Assembly (NCBI GenBank): GCA_963747005.1
Contig: CAVVDT010000008.1
Location: 744,001 to 808,000, forward strand
Direction of reading: 5' to 3'
Origin: CAVVDT01 sp963747005
GTDB lineage: Bacteria; Pseudomonadota; Alphaproteobacteria; Rhizobiales; Aestuariivirgaceae
Length of the DNA: 64,000 bases
Position 1 is the stretch's first letter. The number at the start of each line of letters is the position of its first letter. The translations under genes were made by a program, and so were the position numbers. Below, piece after piece: positions 1-7,776 of the stretch. Below the pieces are notes generated by a model. The model saw only the letters and a program-made list of their open reading frames with translations. It searched no databases and was not told the DNA's origin.

Positions 1-214
1 TATTTGTGACGATTGCGTCGGCGATTGAATCAGGGCACCGTTATACGCCGCCAAAATGGGCAAGACCCCAGTTGCTCCACCACGCACGTTCATCGCCATC
101 GCAGTCGAGGCCAGAGATCGCGATCACTCAAGCCAGGGCCGGAGTTGATCCCACGCCAACCCGGCGACGCGCCATTCAAGTCTTGGGACGGATCAAATGG
201 TTGCTCATGGCGAC

Positions 215-329
215 CAAAAACGACAATTGGCCTGCTGCCGGTTTTTCGGACAGCAAGTTAAGCTGACATAGCTCGTTCCTCGAACTCCATGGGGCTGAGG
301 TAGCCCAGTGTTGAATGACCCTCTGCCGC
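215..329 (-). mobile_element. IS3-family insertion sequence remnant (3' end of orfB)
   Basis: Read on the complementary strand from 329 down to the TAA at 260-258, the sequence encodes HSTLGYLSPMEFEER followed by a few residues and the stop. This is the hallmark C-terminus of IS3-family OrfB (DDE integrase-type transposase). The stretch just beyond the stop, down to about 215, resembles the short noncoding tail and terminal repeat zone of such elements, but I cannot place the exact end. Upstream of about 329 the homology stops, so only the last 20-odd codons survive. It marks the left border of the A+T-rich signalling module that follows. Confidence 0.7.
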
Positions 330-823
330 CGTCATCGCCAATAGTTACCTTGCAGCTCTGGCACACATTTCATCCGTCAAAGCTTGCCCAGAATGGTTCA
401 CCTTTCGAGGCCATCGACTACTCATCCAGCCGCCCGCTGTTCAGACGGCCGGAAGCCACACTTGAAAATTCTACACGACCCGCTAAACTTCCTAGCGACT
501 ACTCGGTTGAAGCTGAGAAACCTACCATAACTACCCAATATCCGAGTACCAGTCCCACGGGCATAAGCGGGCCAAATGAGCACGTTGATCAATATATGGC
601 AGAAAACCGCGGAGTATTTCCGATATGCAAATGCCTGCAACTTCGCACTATTTACGATAGTCGAGCGCACCCCACCAGCAGTCGCTTCCTGTGTAACACA
701 AATATGGACTCTTGATAGAATAACGGAGCGGAACTTTGCGCAGTTTAATTTAACGACCTGTTTGTTGTGCAGCGTATTGGCAATTTATATTCATATTTTT
801 TGTGTTAATATATTAATATCGCT
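330..823. other. intergenic, no supported gene; A+T-rich promoter zone at the right end
   Basis: No reading frame here has protein-like composition; the open frames are short and rich in Ser, Thr and Pro as expected by chance. Base composition turns clearly A+T-rich from about 710. The 40 bases before 824 include several TAATAT-like stretches that could serve as a -10 element for the kinase gene. No convincing Shine-Dalgarno sequence precedes the ATG at 824. Confidence 0.5.
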
Positions 824-2674
824 ATGACCATCAAAATAGAAAATTTAATTAATTCCCTTACCACACCTCTGCTTGAACCGGAGTTGTCGGGAAGCGAAAT
901 TGGACGTAATCGACTTCGCGTTATAGAACAATTATCCTCGGTTTTGAACAATGCACATATTCAGATTTGGCTGGTTGATACCAGTTCCCAATGCATCAAT
1001 ACGCGACTTGCATACGTTTATCCAAAACCCAATCCCCCAATAATTAATAGAATTCGTGGGTATATTGCAACGGAGGAATCTGACAATTTTATAAACCATG
1101 AACCAGACATATCTATCCAGAAAACTTCAGATCCATCTGACGAACTAAAAAAGGTTGTTCGCGAAGTTTACAAACTCATGGGCGTTGAGGCGCAGTCGAT
1201 ATGTGAGTTTCCGCTGTTCAACCCGATCCCGAAGCGGGCCCCTCCAAGCGGCGATCCAGCTAGCAGCGATCTGGCTAGCAGCGATCCGCCGCGCGTCGCC
1301 CAACTCCTAGCCTGGGCCTTTGCGGCGGAGCCAAACACTAAGTTCACTAGAGCTCAATCAGTTGCGGCTAGGGCTCTTTGTTTCAATCTCTCCATATTAT
1401 TGGAACATGGTCGGTCCCACCGAATCGTCGAAGCAACAAACGCCTGCGCGAAGGTATTACACGCCACCCAAGAATTATCTGAGTCATTGCTGAGATGCTC
1501 CGGCATACTCGCGCGCAGTTGCGCTGCAAAAGGTGCGGGCTACATTTCCATACCCAACTCAGGTGCGCCTACGATAGGCTTCGCCGAAGATACCGATTTA
1601 ACAGACCAAGAGAGACGGGAAGTTGTCAAATCACTTTGTTCGATTGTCTCGCCCGTGCCCACTCTTCAAGAGTACTTTTGTCACCTAAATGATCATCGCG
1701 AACATCTAGATAATTCCCCTTTCGGAAATCTTCTTATCATTCCTATTATAGGCCCCGGCTTATTCATGAGATCATGCTCATTTGCTACTATTACGGAGGA
1801 CATCGATATTATCGGCCAACGTTGCAATTTCTACCGGCACGCGATTTTTTTAGTGAGAAAGGCATCCCCCGACTATCTTGGAGTTAATTTTAGCGCCACC
1901 GACAAGCGGCTTTGTCAGGCGGTCACCCACAACCTCGCATCAGCAACGTTTTCGCGATTTTTCGAGCAGCTATTTCTCATGCAGAGTGACTATTGCACTC
2001 ACATAGATTTGACCGCCGCGAACTTTCCATCAACCACTCTGCAACATTTGAAATCAATCGCTCCAACGATAGTGTCTATCGATCTAATCAACGCGTATCG
2101 CGATAATAGCGGAAAGTATCACTATGAGTTAATTTTTACCGATAATACAGCGTTTAATTCGAACGCGCTGCAGTATATAGAGTCCACGACACCGAGAATT
2201 TATGATTTATTTATTGAAAAAGACGATGATGTATTGAATTACGCATGTTATATCGATGGCACTGGATTGGCATTTTTGATATTTCAATTGAGTACTAATT
2301 ACATTCCATTGAGGTTTTATGTCATAGAACTTGAATCCCAATATATCGAACAATTTCGATTGCAATTATTGAAACATTTTATGAGAGAGCTGTTTTTATT
2401 GCATCGTGCTAAGGATTATTATGACCAACGAGTTAGTTTGCTTGCGCAAATGCGTCATGCAATTGTTGACCCTATAGCTGCTGCGACAAATAATTTAGAT
2501 ACGTATAATCGTCATATGCGGGTGTTTGGGCGTACCCAATCTGGTTGGATGCGGCAAAAGGAGAATAAGGATGTTCGGGATTTAATTGGCCAAGCGATAT
2601 ATCTTAACAATCAGGCTCTTCTTTTTAGATATTCTGGCCGGTATGTTGTATCAAAATTGAGGTTTGAAAAATGA
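824..2674 (+). CDS. GAF-type sensor histidine kinase, sensor and dimerisation part (interrupted by in-frame TGA)
   Basis: This is the cytoplasmic sensor half of a histidine kinase, 616 codons before a TGA. No transmembrane segment or signal peptide is visible. Residues about 25-200 and 205-385 look like two GAF-type sensory folds; the second ends with a pattern around NFSATDKRLCQAV typical of a GAF C-terminus. Residues about 400-540 may be a third divergent sensor. A dimerisation-type helix follows with His545 in QMRHAIVDPIAA, a weak match to the H-box (HxxxxP is kept as HAIVDP). The frame stays open past the TGA at 2672 and runs into the ATPase domain at 2702-3136, so the ancestral protein was about 770 residues. 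Composition is far more A+T-rich than the chromosome. The kinase assignment rests mainly on the downstream ATPase domain. Confidence 0.75.
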   Translation: MTIKIENLINSLTTPLLEPELSGSEIGRNRLRVIEQLSSVLNNAHIQIWLVDTSSQCINTRLAYVYPKPNPPIINRIRGYIATEESDNFINHEPDISIQKTSDPSDELKKVVREVYKLMGVEAQSICEFPLFNPIPKRAPPSGDPASSDLASSDPPRVAQLLAWAFAAEPNTKFTRAQSVAARALCFNLSILLEHGRSHRIVEATNACAKVLHATQELSESLLRCSGILARSCAAKGAGYISIPNSGAPTIGFAEDTDLTDQERREVVKSLCSIVSPVPTLQEYFCHLNDHREHLDNSPFGNLLIIPIIGPGLFMRSCSFATITEDIDIIGQRCNFYRHAIFLVRKASPDYLGVNFSATDKRLCQAVTHNLASATFSRFFEQLFLMQSDYCTHIDLTAANFPSTTLQHLKSIAPTIVSIDLINAYRDNSGKYHYELIFTDNTAFNSNALQYIESTTPRIYDLFIEKDDDVLNYACYIDGTGLAFLIFQLSTNYIPLRFYVIELESQYIEQFRLQLLKHFMRELFLLHRAKDYYDQRVSLLAQMRHAIVDPIAAATNNLDTYNRHMRVFGRTQSGWMRQKENKDVRDLIGQAIYLNNQALLFRYSGRYVVSKLRFEK

Positions 2675-2701
2675 CGTTTTGATCAATATAGGCCGGTTGA
2701 C

Positions 2702-3136
2702 GTGATAAATGAGGTTAGGACCGCTTTTGAATTTGGGCTTAGAGAGCGTGCGCAAAGTTGGACTTTAAAAGTCGTGGGGAACTCGTCCATAGTTTCTGTC
2801 GGGGACAAACCATTGCTTTGGATGGCGATGGCCAATTTGATTGACAACGCAATTAAATATGGAAGAAGGAATAGTGATATTTTGACAACGGTAAAATACG
2901 GCGATGTCGGGTGGATCTTCTCCGTTGAAAATCGTGGAGATTATCTGGATACTAGAGTCGAGGGAGACATATTTCAAGCGTTTGTAAGGGGGCGCATGTC
3001 GGATACGAGCATAACTCGGCGCCAGGGGACAGGACTCGGCTTGGCGGTGTCGCGAAATATTATTGAGGCGCACAATTCTGAAGTCAAGAACTCGAATTTC
3101 GGTCTAAAAAATTGGATGATTCTGGCACGGCCTTGA
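2702..3136 (+). CDS. HATPase_c domain of the same histidine kinase (second fragment)
   Basis: This is the catalytic ATP-binding half of the kinase. The N-box is seen as LIDNAIKYG, and the G2-type box as GTGLGLAVSRNIIEAH with the preceding RRQ turn. The fragment lies in exactly the same frame as the ORF ending at 2674. The codons between (2675-2701) read RFDQYRPVD, the kind of linker that joins HisKA to HATPase_c in intact kinases. A GTG at 2702 could start translation, but there is no good ribosome binding site. It is therefore best seen as part of one gene cut by a nonsense codon, unless the stop is read through. It would phosphorylate the adjacent receiver. Confidence 0.8.
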   Translation: MINEVRTAFEFGLRERAQSWTLKVVGNSSIVSVGDKPLLWMAMANLIDNAIKYGRRNSDILTTVKYGDVGWIFSVENRGDYLDTRVEGDIFQAFVRGRMSDTSITRRQGTGLGLAVSRNIIEAHNSEVKNSNFGLKNWMILARP

Positions 3137-3184
3137 CGACATTTTCATTCTTTTTGCCATATAGAATTTCGAGGGAGCAAAGAC

Positions 3185-3673
3185 GTGGCTAGTTCAGTTA
3201 AACATGTAGTGGTTCATATTGAGGACGATGCCACGCATTGGCAACCTCTTACACAGTTGCTCTCAGTAGCTATTGCTGAGTATCTCGATGGCAGCTCGGA
3301 TGGGGAAGTAGATAGTCTGGAGTTTATTACCACTGGAGAGCCCTACAGGTACCCGTCAAAGACGGTGATAAAGTGGGAGATCAAGAGGTTGCGTTACGAG
3401 GTGTGGTATTATTGGCTCGAGGATGCAGCAAGTGTGCCGACCATCGCATCTGAACTGGGCGATAATGATAAGCGCACATTTATTTTAGATGTCATGCGCC
3501 CGCGCGCTGATGTGGGGCTTTGTTCGTTTTTGGAGGAAACACTTGCCGCAATTGCGTCTTTTGTGGATGATCAAGCAAGTCAAGTACGTTTGTTTACAGC
3601 ATATTCCGAGGCTGATGGCATTAAATTCCCGGTGAATTCACCGGACATGTTTAAGAAGGGGGTGGAGACTTAG
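3185..3673 (+). CDS. stand-alone receiver (response regulator) with large internal insertion
   Basis: This 162-residue protein has the CheY-like signature: acidic cluster HIEDD (Glu13, Asp14, Asp15), phospho-acceptor Asp102 in FILDVMRPRAD, switch Thr138 in LFTAYSE, and Lys157/158 in DMFKKG. In ordinary receivers the phospho-Asp is near residue 54; here about 50 extra residues (roughly 35-95, Trp/Tyr-rich) sit between beta-2 and beta-3. The start is a GTG preceded by GAGGGAGCAAAGAC. The protein stops at a TAG right after the conserved Lys, before the last helix, yet the same frame continues as a helix-like peptide (see 3674-3721). No output domain is present, so it probably works by contacting a partner, most simply the cyclase-like protein encoded next. 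Confidence 0.75.
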   Translation: MASSVKHVVVHIEDDATHWQPLTQLLSVAIAEYLDGSSDGEVDSLEFITTGEPYRYPSKTVIKWEIKRLRYEVWYYWLEDAASVPTIASELGDNDKRTFILDVMRPRADVGLCSFLEETLAAIASFVDDQASQVRLFTAYSEADGIKFPVNSPDMFKKGVET

Positions 3674-3721
3674 GCAATGTTGAAATTTCTGCTCGAACGG
3701 ATTTTGCCGAGGAGTAACTAA
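3674..3721 (+). other. in-frame continuation of the receiver beyond TAG, ending TAATG-coupled to the cyclase gene
   Basis: After the TAG at 3671-3673 the receiver frame stays open for 15 codons, reading AMLKFLLERILPRSN, then TAA at 3719-3721. The peptide has the amphipathic pattern of receiver helix alpha-5. The TAA shares its last A with the ATG of the cyclase gene, a classic translational coupling junction. It could be translated from its own ATG at 3677, by readthrough of TAG, or not at all. Confidence 0.5.
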
Positions 3722-5049
3722 TGTACGGTTTGGCGTCAATATCCGAGTTTCCAAAGCGTGTGGATCTATTCAGTCGTGGGGACTGGGAGCGCTCGTTGTC
3801 TGACTCAACGTTTTCAGCACTCACTTGTTCCCGAGACCCTATTCGGACGGGCCTCGTGGGGTTTCCATTTTCGCCGGTATGCGTCTGGTGTTTTGAACGG
3901 CGAGAACGTACGTTTTTGATTATTTCGGGCGACGTCGGTACACAAGGTATAAAGGGCCTTGATAGGCTGCAGCGAGGTCGAATGCGGCTTGATCCATTTG
4001 CGGCTTTGGCGCCTCTTTTGCTGAAGAATGTTGAGTTGAGGCTAACTGTTGATCAGCTTGTGAATATTTTTGCTAATTCTCGCGTGCAGAAGAGTTTTGT
4101 ATTCTCAGATATAATTAAGAGCGTAGAAAATTGGAAGAAAAAATATCTAATTGAGTGGGTAGATATTGGGGATATTAGTTTGGCCATGCTGATCGAGAAG
4201 TTCAATATACGGACTGGTGACAAGTCGGATGCTCCGTTAAGGATCGATGCAAATTCTGTTGTTCATAAAATTGCGGGCTTAATCGTTGATTATCATGCTT
4301 TTAGATTGCCGATTTGGAGATGCGCTCCTCCAATAAAATATGAAGATGATAAATGTGATGTTGTTAGGTTGCGGAATGCATTTTCTGATCCGCTTAGTTT
4401 TGATCCGCGTGATGGAGATTCAATGAACGGTTTTTGTTGGCCTTGGCAAAGATGTATATACCTGACTGAAAATATTAAAGTTCGGTATAAGCCCATAACG
4501 ACAACATCTTTGGTTTTGGATATAAGATCATCAACTACGGTAATGGGTTTAACGGAGGAGTTGGACAAATTTGCGGAATTTATTGATGCAATAGTTTACG
4601 TTTCAAGGAAGATAATTTTGCGTGCGGGGGGATTTTTTGACAAGGAGACTGGCGATGGGATATCTGCACATTTCTGTGCCCCACCTGCGTCATCGAAGGG
4701 CGATGATGTTATTGAGCCGGTGGAAATCTTGGCGATTAAGGCGGGTCAGGAAATAATAGAACAAGTGCAGGACATATGTCATGACTATCAGAAATGGTTG
4801 ACTCATGGAATAGCTAGACTTGGGGCCGCAGTGGGCGTGCACACTGGTTCAGCTGTGTGGTTAGCTGATGAGGTAAGTGTTCGGGCGATCGGGGGATCTA
4901 TTGTTGGCGCAGCTCGGCTTTGCGGCTCGGCTGATCCGGGAGAAATTTTAGTCTCTAATTGGGTGTATCAGCGGGCGATGCTTTTTCAAGAACTCGGTGG
5001 ATGGCTTGGTTTTTCAGAGAAAGTCCGTTCATATGAAGGAATACGATGA
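3721..5049 (+). CDS. class III nucleotide cyclase-like protein with novel N-terminal region
   Basis: The protein has 442 residues. The C-terminal part (about 258-442) is a class III adenylate/guanylate cyclase homology domain. The first metal-binding Asp is Asp267 in LVLDIRSS. The signature GGFFDKETGDG holds Lys308 and the second metal Asp312. GVHTG follows, then IGGSIVGAARL with Arg399, then PGEILVS. Two usual active-site positions differ: the transition-state Asn aligns with Val395 and the second base-contact residue with Arg388, so activity and substrate cannot be assumed. Residues 1-255 match no family I recognise; they are rich in Trp, Phe and Cys without membrane segments. The ATG is coupled to the receiver frame (TAATG) and has GAGGAG upstream. 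The receiver probably controls this protein. Confidence 0.75.
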   Translation: MYGLASISEFPKRVDLFSRGDWERSLSDSTFSALTCSRDPIRTGLVGFPFSPVCVWCFERRERTFLIISGDVGTQGIKGLDRLQRGRMRLDPFAALAPLLLKNVELRLTVDQLVNIFANSRVQKSFVFSDIIKSVENWKKKYLIEWVDIGDISLAMLIEKFNIRTGDKSDAPLRIDANSVVHKIAGLIVDYHAFRLPIWRCAPPIKYEDDKCDVVRLRNAFSDPLSFDPRDGDSMNGFCWPWQRCIYLTENIKVRYKPITTTSLVLDIRSSTTVMGLTEELDKFAEFIDAIVYVSRKIILRAGGFFDKETGDGISAHFCAPPASSKGDDVIEPVEILAIKAGQEIIEQVQDICHDYQKWLTHGIARLGAAVGVHTGSAVWLADEVSVRAIGGSIVGAARLCGSADPGEILVSNWVYQRAMLFQELGGWLGFSEKVRSYEGIR

Positions 5050-5129
5050 GCGCGTCGGATTATATGCATATGCGGCCAGGGTGGTTTAGTGAAAGTTGGT
5101 GCCGCAGATGGTATTGGGCGTTGGTGTAG
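5046..5129 (+). pseudogene. 5' fragment of a fourth operon gene, cut where the IS5-type element begins
   Basis: An ATG at 5046 overlaps the cyclase stop codon as ATGA, the normal arrangement for a translationally coupled downstream gene. The frame reads MSASDYMHMRPGW and continues through a Trp/Tyr-rich stretch ending WYWALV at a TAG (5127-5129). That point coincides with the noncoding left part of the IS5-family element. Twenty-seven codons is too short for a normal product, and the sequence turns hydrophobic at the break. I infer the start of a truncated gene, possibly the effector of the module. A chance ORF cannot be excluded. Confidence 0.4.
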
Positions 5130-6257
5130 ATTGACTCCCTCCCATCATTCAGTTGGACAGTTCGAAAAACCTCCCCAAATCGGTCGATTTCTGATTCACT
5201 CTGTGCATTGAATGGCACGGAGATGAACGATGCGGGGACAGGCCGGATTCTGGGATATTGATGAGCGCTATGTTCGGTTGAGCGAGGCCGGGGATCCGCT
5301 GGAAAAGCTCAATACGGTGGTTTTCTGGGAGGTTTTCGCCAGGCCGCTGGCCAAGGCGCTGAAGCGTTCAGATGGCGCAAAGGGCGGGCGTCCTGCCTAT
5401 GACCCGGTGCTGATGTTCAAGGTGATGGTGCTGCAGGCGCTCTACAGCCTGTCCGATGACCAGGCCGAGTTCCAGATCCAGGACCGGCTTTCCTTCATGC
5501 GCTTCCTTGGCCTTGGTCTTGGCGACAGGGTTCCCGATGCCAAGACGATCTGGCTGTTCCGCGAGCACCTACCCAGGCCCGTGCGGTGGACAACCTGTTT
5601 GCCCGTTTCGACAAGCATCTGACCAAGGCCGGTTATCTCGCCATGGGTGGTCAGATCGTCGACGCCACGATCGTCGCGGCGCCGAAGCAGCGCAACACCG
5701 ACGCCGAGAAGGCCGACATCAAGGCGGGCAAGATCCCGGATGGCTGGAAGGACAAGCCGGCGAAGTTGCGCCAGAAGGATCGTGATGCGCGATGGACTGT
5801 GAAGTTCTCGAAAGCCAGGGTCGACGAGGATGGCAAGACCAGGCAGCGCGACATCGCGGTGCCGGCCTCCGGGTACAAGAACCATGCCACCATCGATCGC
5901 CGGCATGGCTTCATTCGCGGTTGGAAGGTGACGGGTGCATCGGCCTATGACGGCGCCCAGCTTCGCAACGTGCTGGATCGCCAGAACACCGGCTCGAAGG
6001 TCTGGGCCGATACCGCCTATCGCTCGAAGAAGAACGAGGCTTGGCTCGACCGGAACGGTTATGTCTCCAACATTCACCACAAAAAGCCCAAGGGTCGCGC
6101 GATGAGTCAAGCCATGGCGCGAGCCAATGGCCGACGCTCCAAGGTCCGCTCGTTCGTCGAGCATGTGGACACCTCTATTTACCCGGCTTGGAGAGCGGCG
6201 TGGAGGCGATGGAAGCCTGCCGGGTGGAATGCCGCGTGCACCTGGACACCCGGGTAG
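5130..6257 (+). mobile_element. IS5-family insertion sequence, right end lost
   Basis: About 100 bases of noncoding left end precede a transposase gene on the plus strand. The coding part is frameshifted and lacks its C-terminus, and I see no copy of the left terminus in inverted orientation near 6260, so the right end appears deleted or recombined. Exact ends and target duplication could not be fixed by eye. The element breaks the signalling operon on its left and abuts unrecognised DNA on its right. Confidence 0.6.
5230..6257 (+). pseudogene. IS5-family DDE transposase, frameshifted and C-terminally truncated
   Basis: The first frame (5230-5622) carries the N-terminal domain typical of IS5-family transposases, including GGRPAYDP and LMFKVMVLQALY. 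At about 5565-5580 a one-base loss shifts the frame. The continuing frame restores TQARAVDNLFARF and then the DDE core: GQIVDATIVAAP (first Asp), VWADTAYRSKKNEAW (second Asp) and VRSFVEHV (Glu). In intact relatives the protein then continues for some 60 residues with FAHQKGRMG-type sequence. Here it diverges right after VEHV into unrelated sequence and stops at 6257. All three catalytic residues are legible, but no functional protein can be made without frameshifting. Confidence 0.85.
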
Positions 6258-6634
6258 AATCGCTCCTACCAATCATCTGTCGTTCCGATACCGCATTGCC
6301 GCAGTTTGCGCACCGGCACACAACTGGAGAACATCATCGTGGGCAGAAGTGGTTGCTGTCAAACCAGGGGAAGTGTCTGATTTCATTGAGATTGTTTGCT
6401 GATGATCGTGATATCGGTGCGATTCAGGCAACAACTACGCCATATATTTCTTGTACGTGTCATCCATCCGCGCAATAATCAGTTAAATCACTGAAAACTG
6501 TGATGTGGGGAAATGGGGATTATCAACGCCTTGGTGACTGGTGGAACCTGATTTTCAATTTTGTGAGATCGGGGCGAATTCGGATTACTTGCCGTTAGGT
6601 CGCCATTTGCTCGTCAGAGGGGTGGCAACGACCG
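6258..6634. other. intergenic, no supported gene
   Basis: This 377-base stretch follows the broken transposase. An open frame that begins inside the transposase continues to 6478, but past the break its sequence matches nothing I recognise. The stretch may be residual DNA from the recombination that removed the IS right end. I see no terminator, repeat or RNA gene. Confidence 0.4.
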
Positions 6635-7125
6635 ATGACAAGACATGCTCATGCTCAAACAGCGATAGTCGCGGCAGTGCTGGTGCTCGTTGCCGGTACG
6701 GCGCAGGCCGGACCGCGATGGCGTCCAATCAGGCGCAACTGACACCCGGCTCATCTTACAGCCCGAAACAGGCGACGCTGCCGGCGGATGTGAAGGTCGA
6801 GCCGCCGGCTGCGACCATTCCGCCTCAGCTTTCGGCCTATTCCGGCATCTGGTCGGGCTCGATCTGCAAGAGCCACGAGGTCGACATCAAGTTCGCGGTC
6901 GAACGCGTCATGAACAGCGGGGCGCAGGCGGTCTATGCCTCGGCTGCCAAGAGATTTGGGCGGTTCTCGGAACGGCTGGCGATGCGCTACGCGGAAGGCG
7001 AATTGCAGGGCGCCTTCCGTGATGGTGCACGCATCGCCGCGCGGATGCGAAGCGATGGGACGATGGATTTCCTGTGGCGGTGGAACTCGAGAAGTTGGTG
7101 CGGTGGCGTGCTGGTGAGAAAATGA
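6635..7125 (+). pseudogene. small exported protein of unknown function, signal peptide and mature part in different frames
   Basis: The ATG at 6635 opens a frame reading MTRHAHAQTAIVAAVLVLVA followed by GTAQAG, a textbook Sec signal peptide with an AxA-type cleavage site, but that frame stops at a TGA about 35 codons in. The protein-like mature sequence lies in the +1 frame from about 6720: PGSSYSPKQATLPADVKVEPP, then YSGIWSGSICKSHEVDIKF, ending SWCGGVLVRK at 7125. One indel between about 6690 and 6740 would join them into a protein of about 160 residues. The mature part has two Cys and many basic residues. I do not recognise the family. Confidence 0.55.
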
Positions 7126-7191
7126 TGTCGGTAGCGCCGGACGGGCCGGCCCGAAAGGCTGACCAACAACAAGGCGATAGGGAAGCCGCAA

Positions 7192-7776
7192 ATGACTTAT
7201 CCTTCAGTTTTTGAACTCTCCGACCTCGACGGCTCCAATGGCTTCAAGATCAATGGTGAGGCAGCGAGGGACGGGAGCGGCACCTCGGTAGCTGGCGCCG
7301 GCGATATCAATGGCGACGGCTTCGCCGACCTCATCGTCGGGGCACCTAACGCCGGTCCCAACGGCGGCGCCTCCTACGTGGTGTTCGGCAAGGCCGGTGG
7401 GTTCGCCTCCAACCTCGAGCTCTCCGCCCTCAACGGCATTAACGGTTTTCAGATCAACTGCGAGGCGGCGGGGACTAGGCTGTTGGTAGACTGGCATTTG
7501 GCCAATTCGGTCACGACGGCGGCTAACTCTACGAATACGACGGAGCTGTGCACGAACCAATCGTCAACATCTGCGAGCCGCAATATTCTTGTCGACATCA
7601 GTATGGCCGGCATAGGCGGCCGGCACTTCCGACCCGCAGAGCGCGACGCTGATAGCAGCAACTGCGGGGGCTCCTACTATCTGCGTGATCGCCAACAACT
7701 ACAGCGACGTCAGCAGTCAGAGCAACACCAGCAGCGGTCCTGCAGCTCTCAGTGGCCCGAGATCCACAATTTTTGA
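7192..7776 (+). pseudogene. FG-GAP repeat (integrin alpha-like) N-terminal fragment
   Basis: The first 95 codons encode a clear FG-GAP/beta-propeller repeat. VFELSDLDGSNGFKINGEA is followed by the Ca-binding loop DINGDGFADLIVGAP and SYVVFGKAGGF, then the start of a second repeat at LELSALNGINGFQI. After about 7480 the frame loses the pattern and becomes composition-random Ser/Asn-rich sequence. Such repeats sit at the front of large secreted RTX or adhesin proteins. The GLUG, lipase and RTX segments downstream are probably pieces of the same or an adjacent large protein, with this part cut by deletion or frameshift. Confidence 0.6.

Noticed and set aside
308..715. 135-codon ORF in the left intergenic region
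   Set aside because: Composition is Ser/Thr/Pro-rich and random-like, no ribosome binding site and no domain pattern.
2672..2674. TGA as a selenocysteine codon
   Set aside because: Histidine kinases are not selenoproteins, no obvious SECIS-like hairpin follows, and the neighbouring receiver has a comparable in-frame TAG, so ordinary nonsense or error is simpler.
3721..5049. Calling the cyclase a Pycsar or CBASS component
   Set aside because: No TIR, membrane or nuclease effector gene is present beside it, the two-component partners are not part of those systems, and the purine-type Lys in KETGDG is kept. The evidence is not enough for that label.
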